Notes: a model not told the origin generated them from the sequence alone. Positions 39,085 to 47,772 are shown, counted from the first letter of the stretch. The stretch: 64,000 bases of DNA from Enemella dayhoffiae (GCF_002250625.1 NZ_NMVQ01000034.1:216104-280103), one strand, 5' to 3'. Numbers and translations are program-made.

Positions 39085-40113
39085 TCAGAGCTTGGAATCT
39101 CCGTAGCTCGCATCGTCCATGTCGGTGTTCCCGTAGTTGTCGGGCTGGACCGGCATGTCCGGGGTGGTGGTGTCCGGTGTCGGTGTGGTCGGCATCGTCG
39201 GCGACGGCATGCCCGGGGCGCTCGGGCCCGGCTCCATTTCACTGAGGTCGCCGTCGATCTTGGGCCACTCCTGACCCTTGAACGGCCGCTCGTTGGCGAT
39301 GGCGTCCTTCAACTTGGTCACGCCATCGTCCACCTGCCCCGACCAGGTGCGGATCCCTTCCTTCAGGTCATTGTCGAAGTAGTCCTTGCAGTTCTTGAAC
39401 ACCGAGATGCCGACCCGGGTGCGATAGCCCATGTCCTCCTTGGTCGGCGGCTGGTTCATCTCCATCTCGGACTTCATCTGGATCGCACACTGGGCGACGG
39501 TCAGGTAGAAGCGCTGCAGACCCGACGAACCGTCGTTGAGCGCCCCACCGGAAGCCTGGACCAGCTCGGTGATCTTGGTGAACGCCTGGGTCTGTACGCC
39601 GATGGCGTTCCCGTACGCCGTGGCACCGGAGCCGACCCAGCTGGTCTGCAGCTGCATCTTGCCGACGTCGGTGTTCAGGTTGTCCATCTCCTTGGTCTTG
39701 ATCTCCTTCCACAACTCCGCCTTGTCCCACAGGGTCTTGGGCGAGTTCAGGTGGTACAGGTAGTTGGAGTTCCAGCAGTCGACCAGCTCGTTCCAGACCT
39801 TCGTCTGGTAGTTGCGGAGATCCAGCAGGTACTTGGCCCAGCCGTCGGGGAGTTCCCAGAAGCTGACCTTCTTGGTGGACGTGAAGCAGTTGGCGTTCTC
39901 GTCGAACACCCGAACCTGGAAGTCGCCACCGCTGTGCAGGGAGGAGCCCCGTTCCTTCCAGTGTTTCATCAATTCGGAGTCGTCAAGGTCCTTCTTGTCC
40001 TGGTCGGAGTTGGTCCCGCTCTTCTTCAGCGCGTCGTTGAGGAGGTCCGCGATGTATTTGCCGGCCCCTTCCCAGTGCTTGATCGGGTAGGACGCTTGCT
40101 CACCGGTGGGCAT
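39085..40113 (-). CDS. Large WXG100-like protein, possible type VII secretion substrate
   Basis: 342 aa, no signal peptide. The middle is helical with a WVG turn (MQLQTSWVGSGATAYGNA, residues about 155-172), the WXG hallmark, flanked by long helices. A YxxxD-like element occurs in CKDYFDNDLKEG. The C-terminal 60 residues are Pro/Thr/Met-rich and acidic. GAGGAGAGCC precedes ATG 40113. Twelve bases after the repeat-rich partner. Assignment to ESX export is inference; no EccC/EccD genes are in the window. Confidence 0.6.
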   Translation of the reverse strand: MPTGEQASYPIKHWEGAGKYIADLLNDALKKSGTNSDQDKKDLDDSELMKHWKERGSSLHSGGDFQVRVFDENANCFTSTKKVSFWELPDGWAKYLLDLRNYQTKVWNELVDCWNSNYLYHLNSPKTLWDKAELWKEIKTKEMDNLNTDVGKMQLQTSWVGSGATAYGNAIGVQTQAFTKITELVQASGGALNDGSSGLQRFYLTVAQCAIQMKSEMEMNQPPTKEDMGYRTRVGISVFKNCKDYFDNDLKEGIRTWSGQVDDGVTKLKDAIANERPFKGQEWPKIDGDLSEMEPGPSAPGMPSPTMPTTPTPDTTTPDMPVQPDNYGNTDMDDASYGDSKL

Positions 40114-40125
40114 GGCTCTCCTCGG

Positions 40126-41358
40126 TCACTTCTTCTTGGTGTTCTTGGCGGTCTCGGAGTTCTCCTGCTCGCCCTGCTCATATTTCTTGGCGGTCTTCTC
40201 GAGCCGGTCCGCCACGTCGTTGAAGGTCTTCTCGCCGTCGATCACCCAGGTGTCCACCTTGTCCTGCACCTTGTTGTAACCGTCCGACATCTGGTCGGCG
40301 TACCCGAAGTCCTCCTTCTTCAGCTCGACCTGCTTGAGCTGCTGGCCGACGCGCTTGAACGCCTCGGCGAAGTCGCGCCACAACTTGGCGTCCGCCTTGA
40401 GCTGCTCGAGGCTCACCTTCACGTCGGTCACCCCACCGGCACCGCCCGGACCGCCCGGCATGCTCGGACTCGACGGGCCACCGGGCCCTCCCGGCATCTC
40501 GGGGCTGGACGGGCCGCCCGGCCCACCCGGCATCTTCGGCTGGTCCAGCGACGGGTTCTTCGACGGATCCATCTTCGTGGGGTCCATCTTGGTGGGATCC
40601 AGCTTCGTCGGATCCAGCTTGCTGTCGTCCGGATTGAGCTTGCCCTTGTCGAGGTCGAGCTTGTCCCGATCGTTCAGCCCGAGGTCACGGTTCCGGCTGG
40701 GGTCCAGTCCAAGATCACGGTTGCGACTCGGGTCCAGCCCGAGGTCACGATTCCGACTCGGGTCCAATCCGAGGTCACGATTCCGACTCGAGTCCAGCCC
40801 GAGGTCTCGGCTGCTGTCGAGGCCGGGCATCGCGCTGCGGCTGGTGTCCAGGCCCGGCCGCGATCCCAGCCCATCGGACCCCAGTCCGGACCCGGAGGAA
40901 TCCAGGTGGTCGGGGATCCCGTCACCGTCGAGGTCGTCGGGGATGCCGTCACCGTCGAGATCGCCCTTCACGCCCGAGCCCGATCCCAGTCCCGCGGCCC
41001 GAGTCCCCCCGAGACCAGCGCCGCCAGACCCAAGGCTGTCCGCCTTCAACCCTGCGCCAGCCGCCGTGCCGCCGGAGTTCGGACCAATGCTGCCGCCACC
41101 CATGCCGCTGGCGCCCATGCCCATCTTTCCGGCGCCGAGCCCGCCGGCCGCACCACCGGCACCGCCGCCGGCCCCGGCACCGCCCATCATGCCGGGCGGC
41201 ATCATCATCGGAGCGCCACCGCCGCCCTTGCCCTTGCCCTTGCCGCCCTCGCCGTTGGGGTCGATCAGCGCCTCATAGATGTCGAGGTCCTCGTCGGTGT
41301 CGTCGAACTTGTCCGAGATCGAGGTGTTCCCGGCCCGAAACGTCATCCGCTCGTTCAT
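40126..41358 (-). CDS. Repeat-rich protein with C-terminal WXG100-like helical domain
   Basis: About 410 aa. N-terminus acidic (FDDTDEDLDIYEALIDP) then a long Gly/Met-rich low-complexity region, a duplicated DLDGDGIPD (thrombospondin-3/calcium-like), four or five GLDPSRNRDL decapeptides, LDPTK repeats, three collagen-like MPGGPGGPSSP units, and finally a helical domain of about 105 residues (VSLEQLKADAKLWRDFAEAF ... TFNDVADRLEKTAKKYEQGE) that resembles WXG100/ESX proteins and ends with a YxxxE element. ATG 41358 has GAGGAG upstream and overlaps the upstream stop. Probably secreted or surface-exposed by a type VII-like route; not proven. Confidence 0.65.
   Translation of the reverse strand: MNERMTFRAGNTSISDKFDDTDEDLDIYEALIDPNGEGGKGKGKGGGGAPMMMPPGMMGGAGAGGGAGGAAGGLGAGKMGMGASGMGGGSIGPNSGGTAAGAGLKADSLGSGGAGLGGTRAAGLGSGSGVKGDLDGDGIPDDLDGDGIPDHLDSSGSGLGSDGLGSRPGLDTSRSAMPGLDSSRDLGLDSSRNRDLGLDPSRNRDLGLDPSRNRDLGLDPSRNRDLGLNDRDKLDLDKGKLNPDDSKLDPTKLDPTKMDPTKMDPSKNPSLDQPKMPGGPGGPSSPEMPGGPGGPSSPSMPGGPGGAGGVTDVKVSLEQLKADAKLWRDFAEAFKRVGQQLKQVELKKEDFGYADQMSDGYNKVQDKVDTWVIDGEKTFNDVADRLEKTAKKYEQGEQENSETAKNTKKK
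40681..40800 (-). repeat. Four 30-bp tandem repeats inside the repeat-rich gene
   Basis: Four exact-length units starting GAGGTCACG (or AAGATCACG) and ending TCCAGCCC/TCCAATCC, on the + strand, coding for the decapeptide repeat (L)GLDPSRNRD. Copies differ by a few bases, mostly silent, so selection on the peptide is likely. Confidence 0.85.
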
Positions 41359-42098
41359 CACAGCTCCTCATCCTCGGAAATCCACCCACCGGCGATCAGC
41401 ACCGGCCGAAGCGTCCTTTTGCGCAGCGCGAGTGCCTGGTCGCGTACCTCGTCGTATTCCCCCGGGACCACCACCGGAGGCCGCCATTCGGCGTACGCCC
41501 GGGTCAGGGCCTGTTGCAGGCTGGCCACGATGCGCTCCACCCGCACCCCCTCCACCCACGGCTGGTCGATCGAGATGGTGTCCGGGCGCATCTGCAGGTC
41601 GAGCTCGACCCGGACCTTCTCGTTGTCGCTGCGACCGATCGCCGGCGTGTAGTCGTAGGTGCGGTGCCGCACGTCGCCGCGCTGGTCGAGCTTCTCCAGC
41701 CGCTCGAAGGTCTGCAGGGTCTCCTCGAGCAGCTGGTTGACCTCGAGCTGGCTCATCGGGTGGTCCAGCACCGTTCCGTTGGGTTTTGGCGTACGCCCGG
41801 TCATCAGCGAGAAGGAGGCGATCTCCGGATCGGCCAGGGTGAGCGGCTCGGTGGCGCGCAGCGCCGCCTCGCGGACCGCGGCGGCCAACCCTTGGCCGGC
41901 CTTGTTGCGCCAGTTGTTGGAGATCACGACGCGGACCACCCGGTGCTCGTCGTCGACGGCCACGGCGACCGCCCCGCTGCCGTCGGAGACGAGGTCACCA
42001 CCCAGCTCCGGTTCGTCGACCTGGTCCCCCACGGGGTCGACCGCAGGGGACGACAGCCCGTCCCAGGCGTCATCGTCGTCAAGGTTCCAGTCGGTCAT
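41358..42098 (-). CDS. YbaB-like protein at head of the WXG-like cassette
   Basis: 246 aa. Residues about 40-85 (GAVAVAVDDEHRVVRVVISNNWRNKAGQGLAAAVREA) have the pattern of actinobacterial YbaB/EbfC-like domains, which often accompany type VII loci; the rest is unrecognised, with a helical LLEETLQTFERLEKL segment. ATG 42098; its stop overlaps the next start. First gene of three that probably share one transcript. A chaperone-like role for the WXG-like products is speculation. Confidence 0.6.
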   Translation of the reverse strand: MTDWNLDDDDAWDGLSSPAVDPVGDQVDEPELGGDLVSDGSGAVAVAVDDEHRVVRVVISNNWRNKAGQGLAAAVREAALRATEPLTLADPEIASFSLMTGRTPKPNGTVLDHPMSQLEVNQLLEETLQTFERLEKLDQRGDVRHRTYDYTPAIGRSDNEKVRVELDLQMRPDTISIDQPWVEGVRVERIVASLQQALTRAYAEWRPPVVVPGEYDEVRDQALALRKRTLRPVLIAGGWISEDEEL

Positions 42099-42225
42099 CG
42101 GGGCCCTTCTCGCTCGGTCGATCCAGTTTCACACGTGGCTGGTTCAGCGAGACCGCTCGGCGTCGGCGCAACGAGCGGATGTTTCCACTTCTGTCGCCGT
42201 GGCGCCGTGGGCGCCCGGATCGCCG

Positions 42226-42780
42226 TCAGTTGGCGTCGGGGTCGTCGGTCCAGGTGGAATAGATCGCCGCCTCCAGCGGCTGGCGACGCAGCACCCGGCG
42301 CCACAGGTCCTCCTGGTCGGGACCGAACACGTCGGCGGTGGTGGCCCTGGCCACGATCCACGAGTCCCGGGCCAGTTCACCGTCCAGCTGCCCGGGTGAC
42401 CACCCGGCATAGCCGGCGAAGATCCGCAGGTCGGCGTACGCCCCCGCCACCAGTTCCAGCGGGGTGTCCAGGTGCAGCAGGCCGATGTCGTCGACCACGC
42501 GGCGCCACCCGGGCGGTTCCTCGCTGCCGGCCAGCCGGGCCAGGCAGATGGCGCCGTTGGGCGAGACGGGGCCGCCGTCGAACAGCACCTGCGGCGGGGT
42601 GACGTGGTCCGACCAGCCCGGCAGCACCGCGTCGAGGTCCACCTCGGAATAACGGTTGAGCACCACCCCGAGGGCTCCGGAGTCGTCACAGTCCAGGACC
42701 AGCACCACCGCGCTGTCGAACACACCGTCGCGCAGGGTGATGTGGGAGACGAGCAGGTCTCCGGCGCGGACGGGACTCAC
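42226..42780 (-). CDS. YqgE/AlgH family protein
   Basis: 184 aa, UPF0301/DUF179. Characteristic RAGDLLVSHITLRDGVFDSAVVLVL, GALGVVLNR, LFDGGPVSP, RIFAGYAGWSPGQLDGEL. Function unresolved (AlgH affects alginate regulation in Pseudomonas). GTG 42780. 127 bp upstream of the YbaB-like gene and 23 bp downstream of the dioxygenase stop. Confidence 0.93.
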   Translation of the reverse strand: MSPVRAGDLLVSHITLRDGVFDSAVVLVLDCDDSGALGVVLNRYSEVDLDAVLPGWSDHVTPPQVLFDGGPVSPNGAICLARLAGSEEPPGWRRVVDDIGLLHLDTPLELVAGAYADLRIFAGYAGWSPGQLDGELARDSWIVARATTADVFGPDQEDLWRRVLRRQPLEAAIYSTWTDDPDAN

Positions 42781-42803
42781 ACGCGAAGACTACCGGGGCG
42801 GGT

Positions 42804-43577
42804 TCAGCCGAACTGCCAGGACCGCTTCGACAGGCCGAACCAGAAGCCGTCCACGGTGCTCCGGTTCTGCGTCGACCCGCCGGCAGCAGCGGCACCGAGG
42901 GCGACGTAGAGCGGGGCCCAGTGCTCGGTCCGCGGATGCGCGGCCCGGGCCGCCGGGGCGCGGTGCTGGAAGTCGAGCAGGGCGTCCACGTCACCGGCGG
43001 CGACCGTCTCGGCCGCCCACTGGTCGAACTCGACCGACGGGGTCGGGGCGGGGGCGTCGGCCGGTGCACCTGGGTTGAACCATGCCAGGTTGTGCGTGGT
43101 GAACCCCGACCCGATGATCAGCGTGCCCTCCTCGCGCAGCGGCGCCAGCCGCTCCCCCAGCGCGTACAGCTCGGTGGGTGCCAGCGTCGGCAGGGACAGC
43201 TGCAGCACCGGTACGTCGGCGTCGGGATACATCTCGACCAGCGGAACGTACGCCCCGTGGTCCAGTCCGCGCTGCTCGTCGCGGCGTACGCCCTCACCCA
43301 GCAGCCCGGTCACCCGGTCGGCCAGCCCGGGCGCCAGCGGGGCGTCGTAGCGCACGTCGTAGTAGCGCTTCGGGAAGCCCCAGAAGTCGTAGGTCAGCTC
43401 CACCGGCCGCTGGGTGGCGGAGACGGTGATCGGCGCCTGCTCCCAGTGCGCGGAGACCATCAGGATCTGCTCGGGGCGCTCCAGCCCGGCCGACCAGCGC
43501 GCCAGTTCGGCGGGCCAGGTGGGGTCGTCGGCGAGCGGCGGGGCGCCGTGGGAGAGGAACAGGACGGGCTGGGTCAT
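42804..43577 (-). CDS. DODA-type extradiol ring-cleavage dioxygenase (YgiD-like)
   Basis: Class III extradiol dioxygenase, 257 aa, related to 4,5-DOPA dioxygenase and E. coli YgiD. Metal-site motifs FLSHGAPP at the N-terminus, VSAHWEQ, LDHGAYVPL and IIGSGFTTHNL are all present. ATG 43577 gives the family start MTQPVLFLSHG; no strong ribosome site is visible. Natural substrate is unknown in actinobacteria. Confidence 0.88.
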   Translation of the reverse strand: MTQPVLFLSHGAPPLADDPTWPAELARWSAGLERPEQILMVSAHWEQAPITVSATQRPVELTYDFWGFPKRYYDVRYDAPLAPGLADRVTGLLGEGVRRDEQRGLDHGAYVPLVEMYPDADVPVLQLSLPTLAPTELYALGERLAPLREEGTLIIGSGFTTHNLAWFNPGAPADAPAPTPSVEFDQWAAETVAAGDVDALLDFQHRAPAARAAHPRTEHWAPLYVALGAAAAGGSTQNRSTVDGFWFGLSKRSWQFG

Positions 43578-43751
43578 GCCAAGAGAACGTTTCGGTTTCA
43601 ACTTTCATTCCCGGGCGCGCTCGATGACGAGCGATTCGGGCCGCACCCACTTTCCCGTGGCAGACAGCAGACCGCAGGACCTTCAAACGGATAATTGTCG
43701 CTATGGCCGCTGACGTCCCCGTGGGTCCACATCACATGAGACGTGCAGTTC

Positions 43752-43923
43752 TCAGACGGCGATGACATCCACCAGTTCGTCCAGCCCGGCGAAGTCCTGA
43801 GGGTTCCGGGTCACCAGCGGCAGGTCTTCGGCGACCGCGGTGGCCGCGATCAGCAGGTCGGGGAAGATCCAGCTCGATGACCACAGAGGTGTCCAACAGC
43901 CCCGCAGCCGCTCGCTCAGGCAC
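43752..43923 (-). pseudogene. VapC-like PIN toxin remnant
   Basis: Begins [19 protein letters not shown] (PIN domain start with the first catalytic Asp), then after a frame change continues [21 protein letters not shown] and ends DELVDVIAV, the PIN C-terminus. About 57 codons remain of roughly 130, so an internal deletion removed the middle with two acidic residues. Its GTG overlaps the antitoxin stop. Dead. Confidence 0.82.
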
Positions 43924-44169
43924 GAGGATCCACCGACTGGTCGACGGTCGCACCCAAATCACGCCGGAACTGTTCAGCGTCCACCCGGGGGGACCCCGGA
44001 ACAGTTCGGTCGCCAACCGCACATCCACCAGGCGTCGCCGGCGAAGTGGTCGCAGTTCGCCGACCGGAACCGAGTTCCGTGTGACAACAATGGAGCGCCC
44101 CTCGTCGAGCGCGCTCATGATGCGTCCGCTGTCATTGCGCAACTCACGCTGACTGATGACTTCGCCCAT
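43916..44169 (-). pseudogene. VapB/Phd-type antitoxin, frameshifted
   Basis: MGEVISQRELRNDSGRIM, then LDEGRSIVVTRNSVPVGEL, matches Phd/YefM-type antitoxins. At a C/G run near 43986-43990 the frame changes; the expected end [19 protein letters not shown] is in another frame and stops at 43916. Upstream partner of the VapC remnant. The N-terminal DNA-binding part could still be made, but the toxin-binding tail is lost. Confidence 0.78.
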
Positions 44170-44237
44170 GACCGGGCGTAGCACCACGTGCTACGGCGAC
44201 TCCTGGATTCCATACAGCGGGCCCCCGAAAAGGTGAA

Positions 44238-44265
44238 GGCCCCTGCCAGCGAACCGGCAGGGGCC
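44238..44265 (-). terminator. Terminator of ssrA
   Basis: On the minus strand GGCCCCTGCC, loop GGTTCGCT, GGCAGGGGCC, followed by TTCACCTTTT. A 10-bp GC stem beginning seven bases after the tmRNA discriminator base. Confidence 0.8.
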
Positions 44266-44271
44266 CCAGGG

Positions 44272-44637
44272 TGGAGGTGCGGGGAATCGAACCCCGGTCC
44301 TCGAAGGATGAACTCAGGACTTCTCCGGGCGCAGCCGTTATGGCGGTCTACTTGGCTCCTGCACTCCTAACGGCGGGTTGCAGCCGAGCCCAGTTCTGTG
44401 AAAGTCCCCTGATGACCCCAGAACAAGGTCAGCAGAGCAAGCCTTCTGAATGAGGCCAGGAACCGGACCGAAGGCTAGTCCGGGCTGACCCTTCGGTCAC
44501 TGCTCAGGCAGCGAGAGCGAAGTCAGTGCGCTTGGAATCGGCACTTATTGGTTTCCACGGGGCGTTTACGAGATAACCGTGGATCCTCGGCCCGCTTCTC
44601 CTGGAACTATCGCCCCAAGTCGAAACCGATCACCCCC
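44272..44637 (-). ncRNA. ssrA: Transfer-messenger RNA (tmRNA)
   Basis: Rescues stalled ribosomes with SmpB. The 5' end GGGGGTGATCGGTTTCGAC pairs with the 3' acceptor CACCTCC followed by A; the T-arm is CGGGG-TTCGATT-CCCCG. The tag reading frame, 44504-44542, gives ADSKRTDFALAA then TGA, preceded by the usual AATAAGT before the resume GCC codon. CCA is not encoded (CCC follows the discriminator). About 366 nt. smpB lies 3.2 kb away on the same strand. Confidence 0.96.
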
Positions 44638-44689
44638 TGTTGAGTTGTCCCGGCATCTGAGGGCCGGATGTCCCAGTCTACACGCCGGG

Positions 44690-45370
44690 TCAGTGCCGCG
44701 TCGGCAGTTTTTCGTCGAGCGGCTTCCACGGGATCACCCGGGTGACCGGGTTCTGCCAGGTCTCGCCCTTGGCCGCCTTGGCACCGCCGATGATGGTGAG
44801 CACCAGCCACGCCACCCACATGATCCCCATGATCCAGTCGGTACGCCCGTCGGTCATCCCGGTCAGGATGCCACCGCCGACGAACCCGATCGAGGCGAGC
44901 ACCTGGAAGTTGAACGCCTTGGCCGCCTGCTGCTTGGCGTACGACCCCTTGGAGGCGATGGCCCACATGAACAGCGGGCCGAAGATCCAGGCGAAGAAGA
45001 CCGAGAAGTGCGCGATCGCCGCCGCCGCGCGACCGGTCCGCCCGTCGGCGCCCTGGTTGACCAGGTTGGGTCGGTACGCCGGGTGCAGACCGAGCGCCTG
45101 GCTGGTGCTGGGCACCTGGACCAGACCATAGAACGCTGCGTTCAGCTCGCGACGGGTGTTCGCGGTGAGCACCTGCTCCAAGCGGGCGTCGAACTCGAAC
45201 TCGGTGAGTCGGCCGTCGGCGTACGCCTCGGCGAGAAAGCCCTGCGCCCGGTCCCGTTCGGCGGGGGACACGGACAGGCCCAGACCCGGCACGGTCGGAT
45301 TCTCGTAATTGCTCCGAGAGCTGGTGCCGGTGGCGGCGTAGTCGCGGTACTGCGGGAACTCGGTGCTCAT
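44690..45370 (-). CDS. DUF1707 and DUF4870 domain membrane protein
   Basis: 226 aa. N-terminal DUF1707 (LSVSPAERDRAQGFLAEAY...GRLTEFEFDARLEQVL), a linker, then DUF4870/Tic20-like membrane region with three hydrophobic helices (AHFSVFFAWIFGPLFMWAIA, SIGFVGGGILTGM, WIMGIMWVAWLVLTIIGG). ATG 45370. Located 52 bases upstream of tmRNA on the same strand. Function unknown; possibly an envelope sensor. Confidence 0.85.
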   Translation of the reverse strand: MSTEFPQYRDYAATGTSSRSNYENPTVPGLGLSVSPAERDRAQGFLAEAYADGRLTEFEFDARLEQVLTANTRRELNAAFYGLVQVPSTSQALGLHPAYRPNLVNQGADGRTGRAAAAIAHFSVFFAWIFGPLFMWAIASKGSYAKQQAAKAFNFQVLASIGFVGGGILTGMTDGRTDWIMGIMWVAWLVLTIIGGAKAAKGETWQNPVTRVIPWKPLDEKLPTRH

Positions 45371-45482
45371 GTGTTCAAGTCTCCGCCTCTCGCCGGCTCG
45401 CCGCCATGGGGTGACCCCCGGGCCCGTCCCTGAGTGTCCACCCCGGGGCGATCTGTCAGCGTGGCTGGATAGGGTCGCGTGC

Positions 45483-45857
45483 ATGAACAACGAGAAGCCG
45501 GAAGTGGACTTTCCCGAGGGCCCGCCGCCCACCGACCTGCAGATCACCGACCTCAGCGAGGGCGACGGCCCCGAGGCCCGCGCCGGGGACACCGTGCACG
45601 TGCACTACGTGGGCGTGGCGTACTCCTCGGGCGAGGAGTTCGACTCCTCCTGGAACCGCGGTACGCCGCTGAGCTTCCCGCTCGGCGCGCAGCGCGTGAT
45701 CGCGGGCTGGGACCAGGGCATCCAGGGGATGAAGGTGGGCGGGCGCCGCCAGCTGGTCATCCCGCCGCAGCTGGCGTACGGCGATCAGGGCGCCGGCGGG
45801 GTGATCAAGCCCGGTGAGACGCTGATCTTCGTCTGCGACCTCGTCGGCATCAAGTAG
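45483..45857 (+). CDS. FKBP-type peptidyl-prolyl cis-trans isomerase
   Basis: 124 aa, cytosolic, single FKBP domain. VHVHYVGVAYSSGEEFDSSW, FPLGAQRVIAGWDQGIQGMKVGGRRQLVIPP and LIFVCDLVGI contain the usual active-site Tyr, Phe, Val-Ile and Trp. ATG 45483 gives MNNEKPEVDFPEG, the actinobacterial start. Divergent from the DUF1707 gene. Confidence 0.93.
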   Translation: MNNEKPEVDFPEGPPPTDLQITDLSEGDGPEARAGDTVHVHYVGVAYSSGEEFDSSWNRGTPLSFPLGAQRVIAGWDQGIQGMKVGGRRQLVIPPQLAYGDQGAGGVIKPGETLIFVCDLVGIK

Positions 45858-45903
45858 GTCTCGTTCCCCGAGCTGAGCGAGCGAGGAACGAGCGTCTCGA
45901 AGG
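45857..45903. repeat. Palindromic intergenic repeat after FKBP
   Basis: CTCGTTCCCCGAG ... CGAGGAACGAG: an imperfect palindrome of the kind found dispersed between actinobacterial genes. The 13-mer CTCGGGGAACGAG occurs also at 10798-10810. It lies between convergent genes (FKBP and DUF2207) and may end transcription of both. Confidence 0.55.
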
Positions 45904-45912
45904 GCGGCGGGG

Positions 45913-47772
45913 TCACCAGGAGCCGACCCCGCCGCCTCCGCCACCACCGCCGGAGAAGCCGCCGCCACCGAATGACGAGCCACCGCCGAAGCCCGAGCCG
46001 CTGCTGCCGGTGCTCGGCGACGGCATTGGTGTCGCGGCGGTCTGCAGGGCGCTGCCCAGATAGATGATGTTGAAGGTGCTGAAGTCGCCGTAGTACCAGG
46101 CCGGAGAGGTGTTCGGCAGCCTGCCGGCGGCAACCAGCTCACCGCAGAGTTTGGCCCAGCGCTCGGCGAGGCCGAACATGATCGCCCAGGGAAGATACTT
46201 CGAGAAGATGTCCTCCCCCTCCTCGAACCGCAACTGGTTGGCCTCGGCGGTGGCCAGATAGGTCTGGAACCCCTCGACCTGGTCGCAGACCGCCCGTCCC
46301 TCCGCGGTGCGCTGCCCCCGGCGCATCCGCCCGCGCACGATCAACACCGTCGCCACGATCGGCGCCAGCGGCAGCAGCGCCGCCAGCCCGATCAACGCGC
46401 CGCTGAGCACGTTGCTGAACAGTCCGATCGCCATCATCGCGACCGCCCAGAAGCAGCCGGCACCCAGCTTGACCCCGCTGCCGGTGGAGAGCCGGCGGAA
46501 CCAGCCGCGTTGGGTGACCTGATTCTGCACCGCCCGCGACACCAGCTCGTGCGCCCGGGCCATGCTTCCCCGTGCCCCCAGCGCGGCCACCGCGCCCGGC
46601 GGTCGACCGTGGAAGAGGGCGTTCAGCAGCACGTTCTCGTGCGGGGCACGGGTCACCGACGGGTCCACCAGGGTCGCCTGGTAATTCCGACCGCCGGGGT
46701 GCTGCGGGTCCGGGCCCAGGCTGATCGCGCCGCGGACGGCCAGGTCGATCAGCGTCGCGGTGGTGTCCTGCACGTCCATCGACCCGTCGATCAGCAGCCC
46801 GGCCTCCCCGACCGGGATCCGCGGCGGGGAGAACGCGACCGGGATGTTCACCTTCGGGCTGCGCCCCACCGGCACCTGCTGACCGCGCGCCGGGGTGGTC
46901 CCCGGGGCCAGCCCGAGATAGCGGTCGTCGGTGCCCCTGCGCCGCCAGTACAACCACCCGAGCAGCGGCGCCACGACAGCGCTCACTCCGGTGGCGGCCA
47001 ACCCGCCGTACACCATCCGCTGACCGCTGGCCGCGGAGTTCTCCTGCAGGATGGGCCGGGGGTTCGCCACCAGTCCGGGGCGGATCTTGGCGCCGACGGT
47101 GAGTCCGCTGCCGGCCGCCAGGTCGGACTGACTGAAGCTCGCGGCCCCGGCGCCGGTCACCGACTTCTGCTGGCACTCGGTGCTCGCGCCCGGCGGACCG
47201 GCGAAGCAGGAGGTGTCCTGAGCGCCGCCGGGCACGGTCACCGTGACGGTGGCCCGCCGGATCGGCGCCTGGGTGTCGAAACCGGTGCTGTCCCAATAGA
47301 ACTCGTCGTAGTCGGTGAACGTGCGCATCGCGCCACGGACTGTGTAGCTGATCTGGTAGGTCTCGCTGCGGTCGACCGTCAGGTTGGGGTCACCGATCCG
47401 CACCTGAAGTTTGGCGTCCGAACCGCTGCGGTTCTCCGAGGTGCGGATGCCGGTGGGTGCACCGGTCGGGCTGGTCACCGAGAAGTTGTCGTACTCATAG
47501 ACCGCATCCTGCTTGTCGTCGTACTTCTCGCGGGTGACGAACATCCGGTCGATGCCGTGCCGCCCCGTGCCGCCGAAGTTGTAGACGATCTTCTCGGTGG
47601 CCCTGACCGTCCCGTCGGGGTTCACCGTGTAGCTGATGTCGAAGTTGGAGATCGAGTCGCCGGCTGCGGCGTACGCCCGCGGCGCGGCCACCCAGCCGGA
47701 GGTGGCCAGCAGACCCAGCAACAGCACCAGGCCGAGCAGGGTGAGTGGTCGTCGCCAACGCCGTCGCACCAT
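45913..47772 (-). CDS. DUF2207 domain membrane protein with Gly-rich tail
   Basis: 619 aa. Signal-like first helix (LTLLGLVLLLGLLATSGWV), extracellular DUF2207 domain (ISNFDISYTVNPDGTVRATE), TM near residue 270 (GGLAATGVSAVVAPLLGWLYW), a cytoplasmic part, further TM helices (AVAMMAIGLFSNVLSGALIG), and a C-terminal tail that is Ser/Gly-rich. ATG 47772 with AGGGGGACC; the longer frame upstream is rejected because it overlaps smpB. Unknown function. Confidence 0.85.
   Translation of the reverse strand: MVRRRWRRPLTLLGLVLLLGLLATSGWVAAPRAYAAAGDSISNFDISYTVNPDGTVRATEKIVYNFGGTGRHGIDRMFVTREKYDDKQDAVYEYDNFSVTSPTGAPTGIRTSENRSGSDAKLQVRIGDPNLTVDRSETYQISYTVRGAMRTFTDYDEFYWDSTGFDTQAPIRRATVTVTVPGGAQDTSCFAGPPGASTECQQKSVTGAGAASFSQSDLAAGSGLTVGAKIRPGLVANPRPILQENSAASGQRMVYGGLAATGVSAVVAPLLGWLYWRRRGTDDRYLGLAPGTTPARGQQVPVGRSPKVNIPVAFSPPRIPVGEAGLLIDGSMDVQDTTATLIDLAVRGAISLGPDPQHPGGRNYQATLVDPSVTRAPHENVLLNALFHGRPPGAVAALGARGSMARAHELVSRAVQNQVTQRGWFRRLSTGSGVKLGAGCFWAVAMMAIGLFSNVLSGALIGLAALLPLAPIVATVLIVRGRMRRGQRTAEGRAVCDQVEGFQTYLATAEANQLRFEEGEDIFSKYLPWAIMFGLAERWAKLCGELVAAGRLPNTSPAWYYGDFSTFNIIYLGSALQTAATPMPSPSTGSSGSGFGGGSSFGGGGFSGGGGGGGGVGSW

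Noticed and set aside
40681..40800. CRISPR or satellite DNA
   Set aside because: Contiguous 30-bp units without spacers, in frame and encoding a peptide repeat.
38134..41652. 1172-aa plus-strand frame across mtrA and the WXG-like cassette
   Set aside because: Low-complexity His/Val/Leu composition with no domain; the minus strand carries recognised genes with ribosome sites.
42823..42850. CTTCGACAGG repeat word within the dioxygenase 3' end as a dispersed repeat copy
   Set aside because: It lies in conserved coding sequence (GLSKRSWQFG end) and is probably chance.
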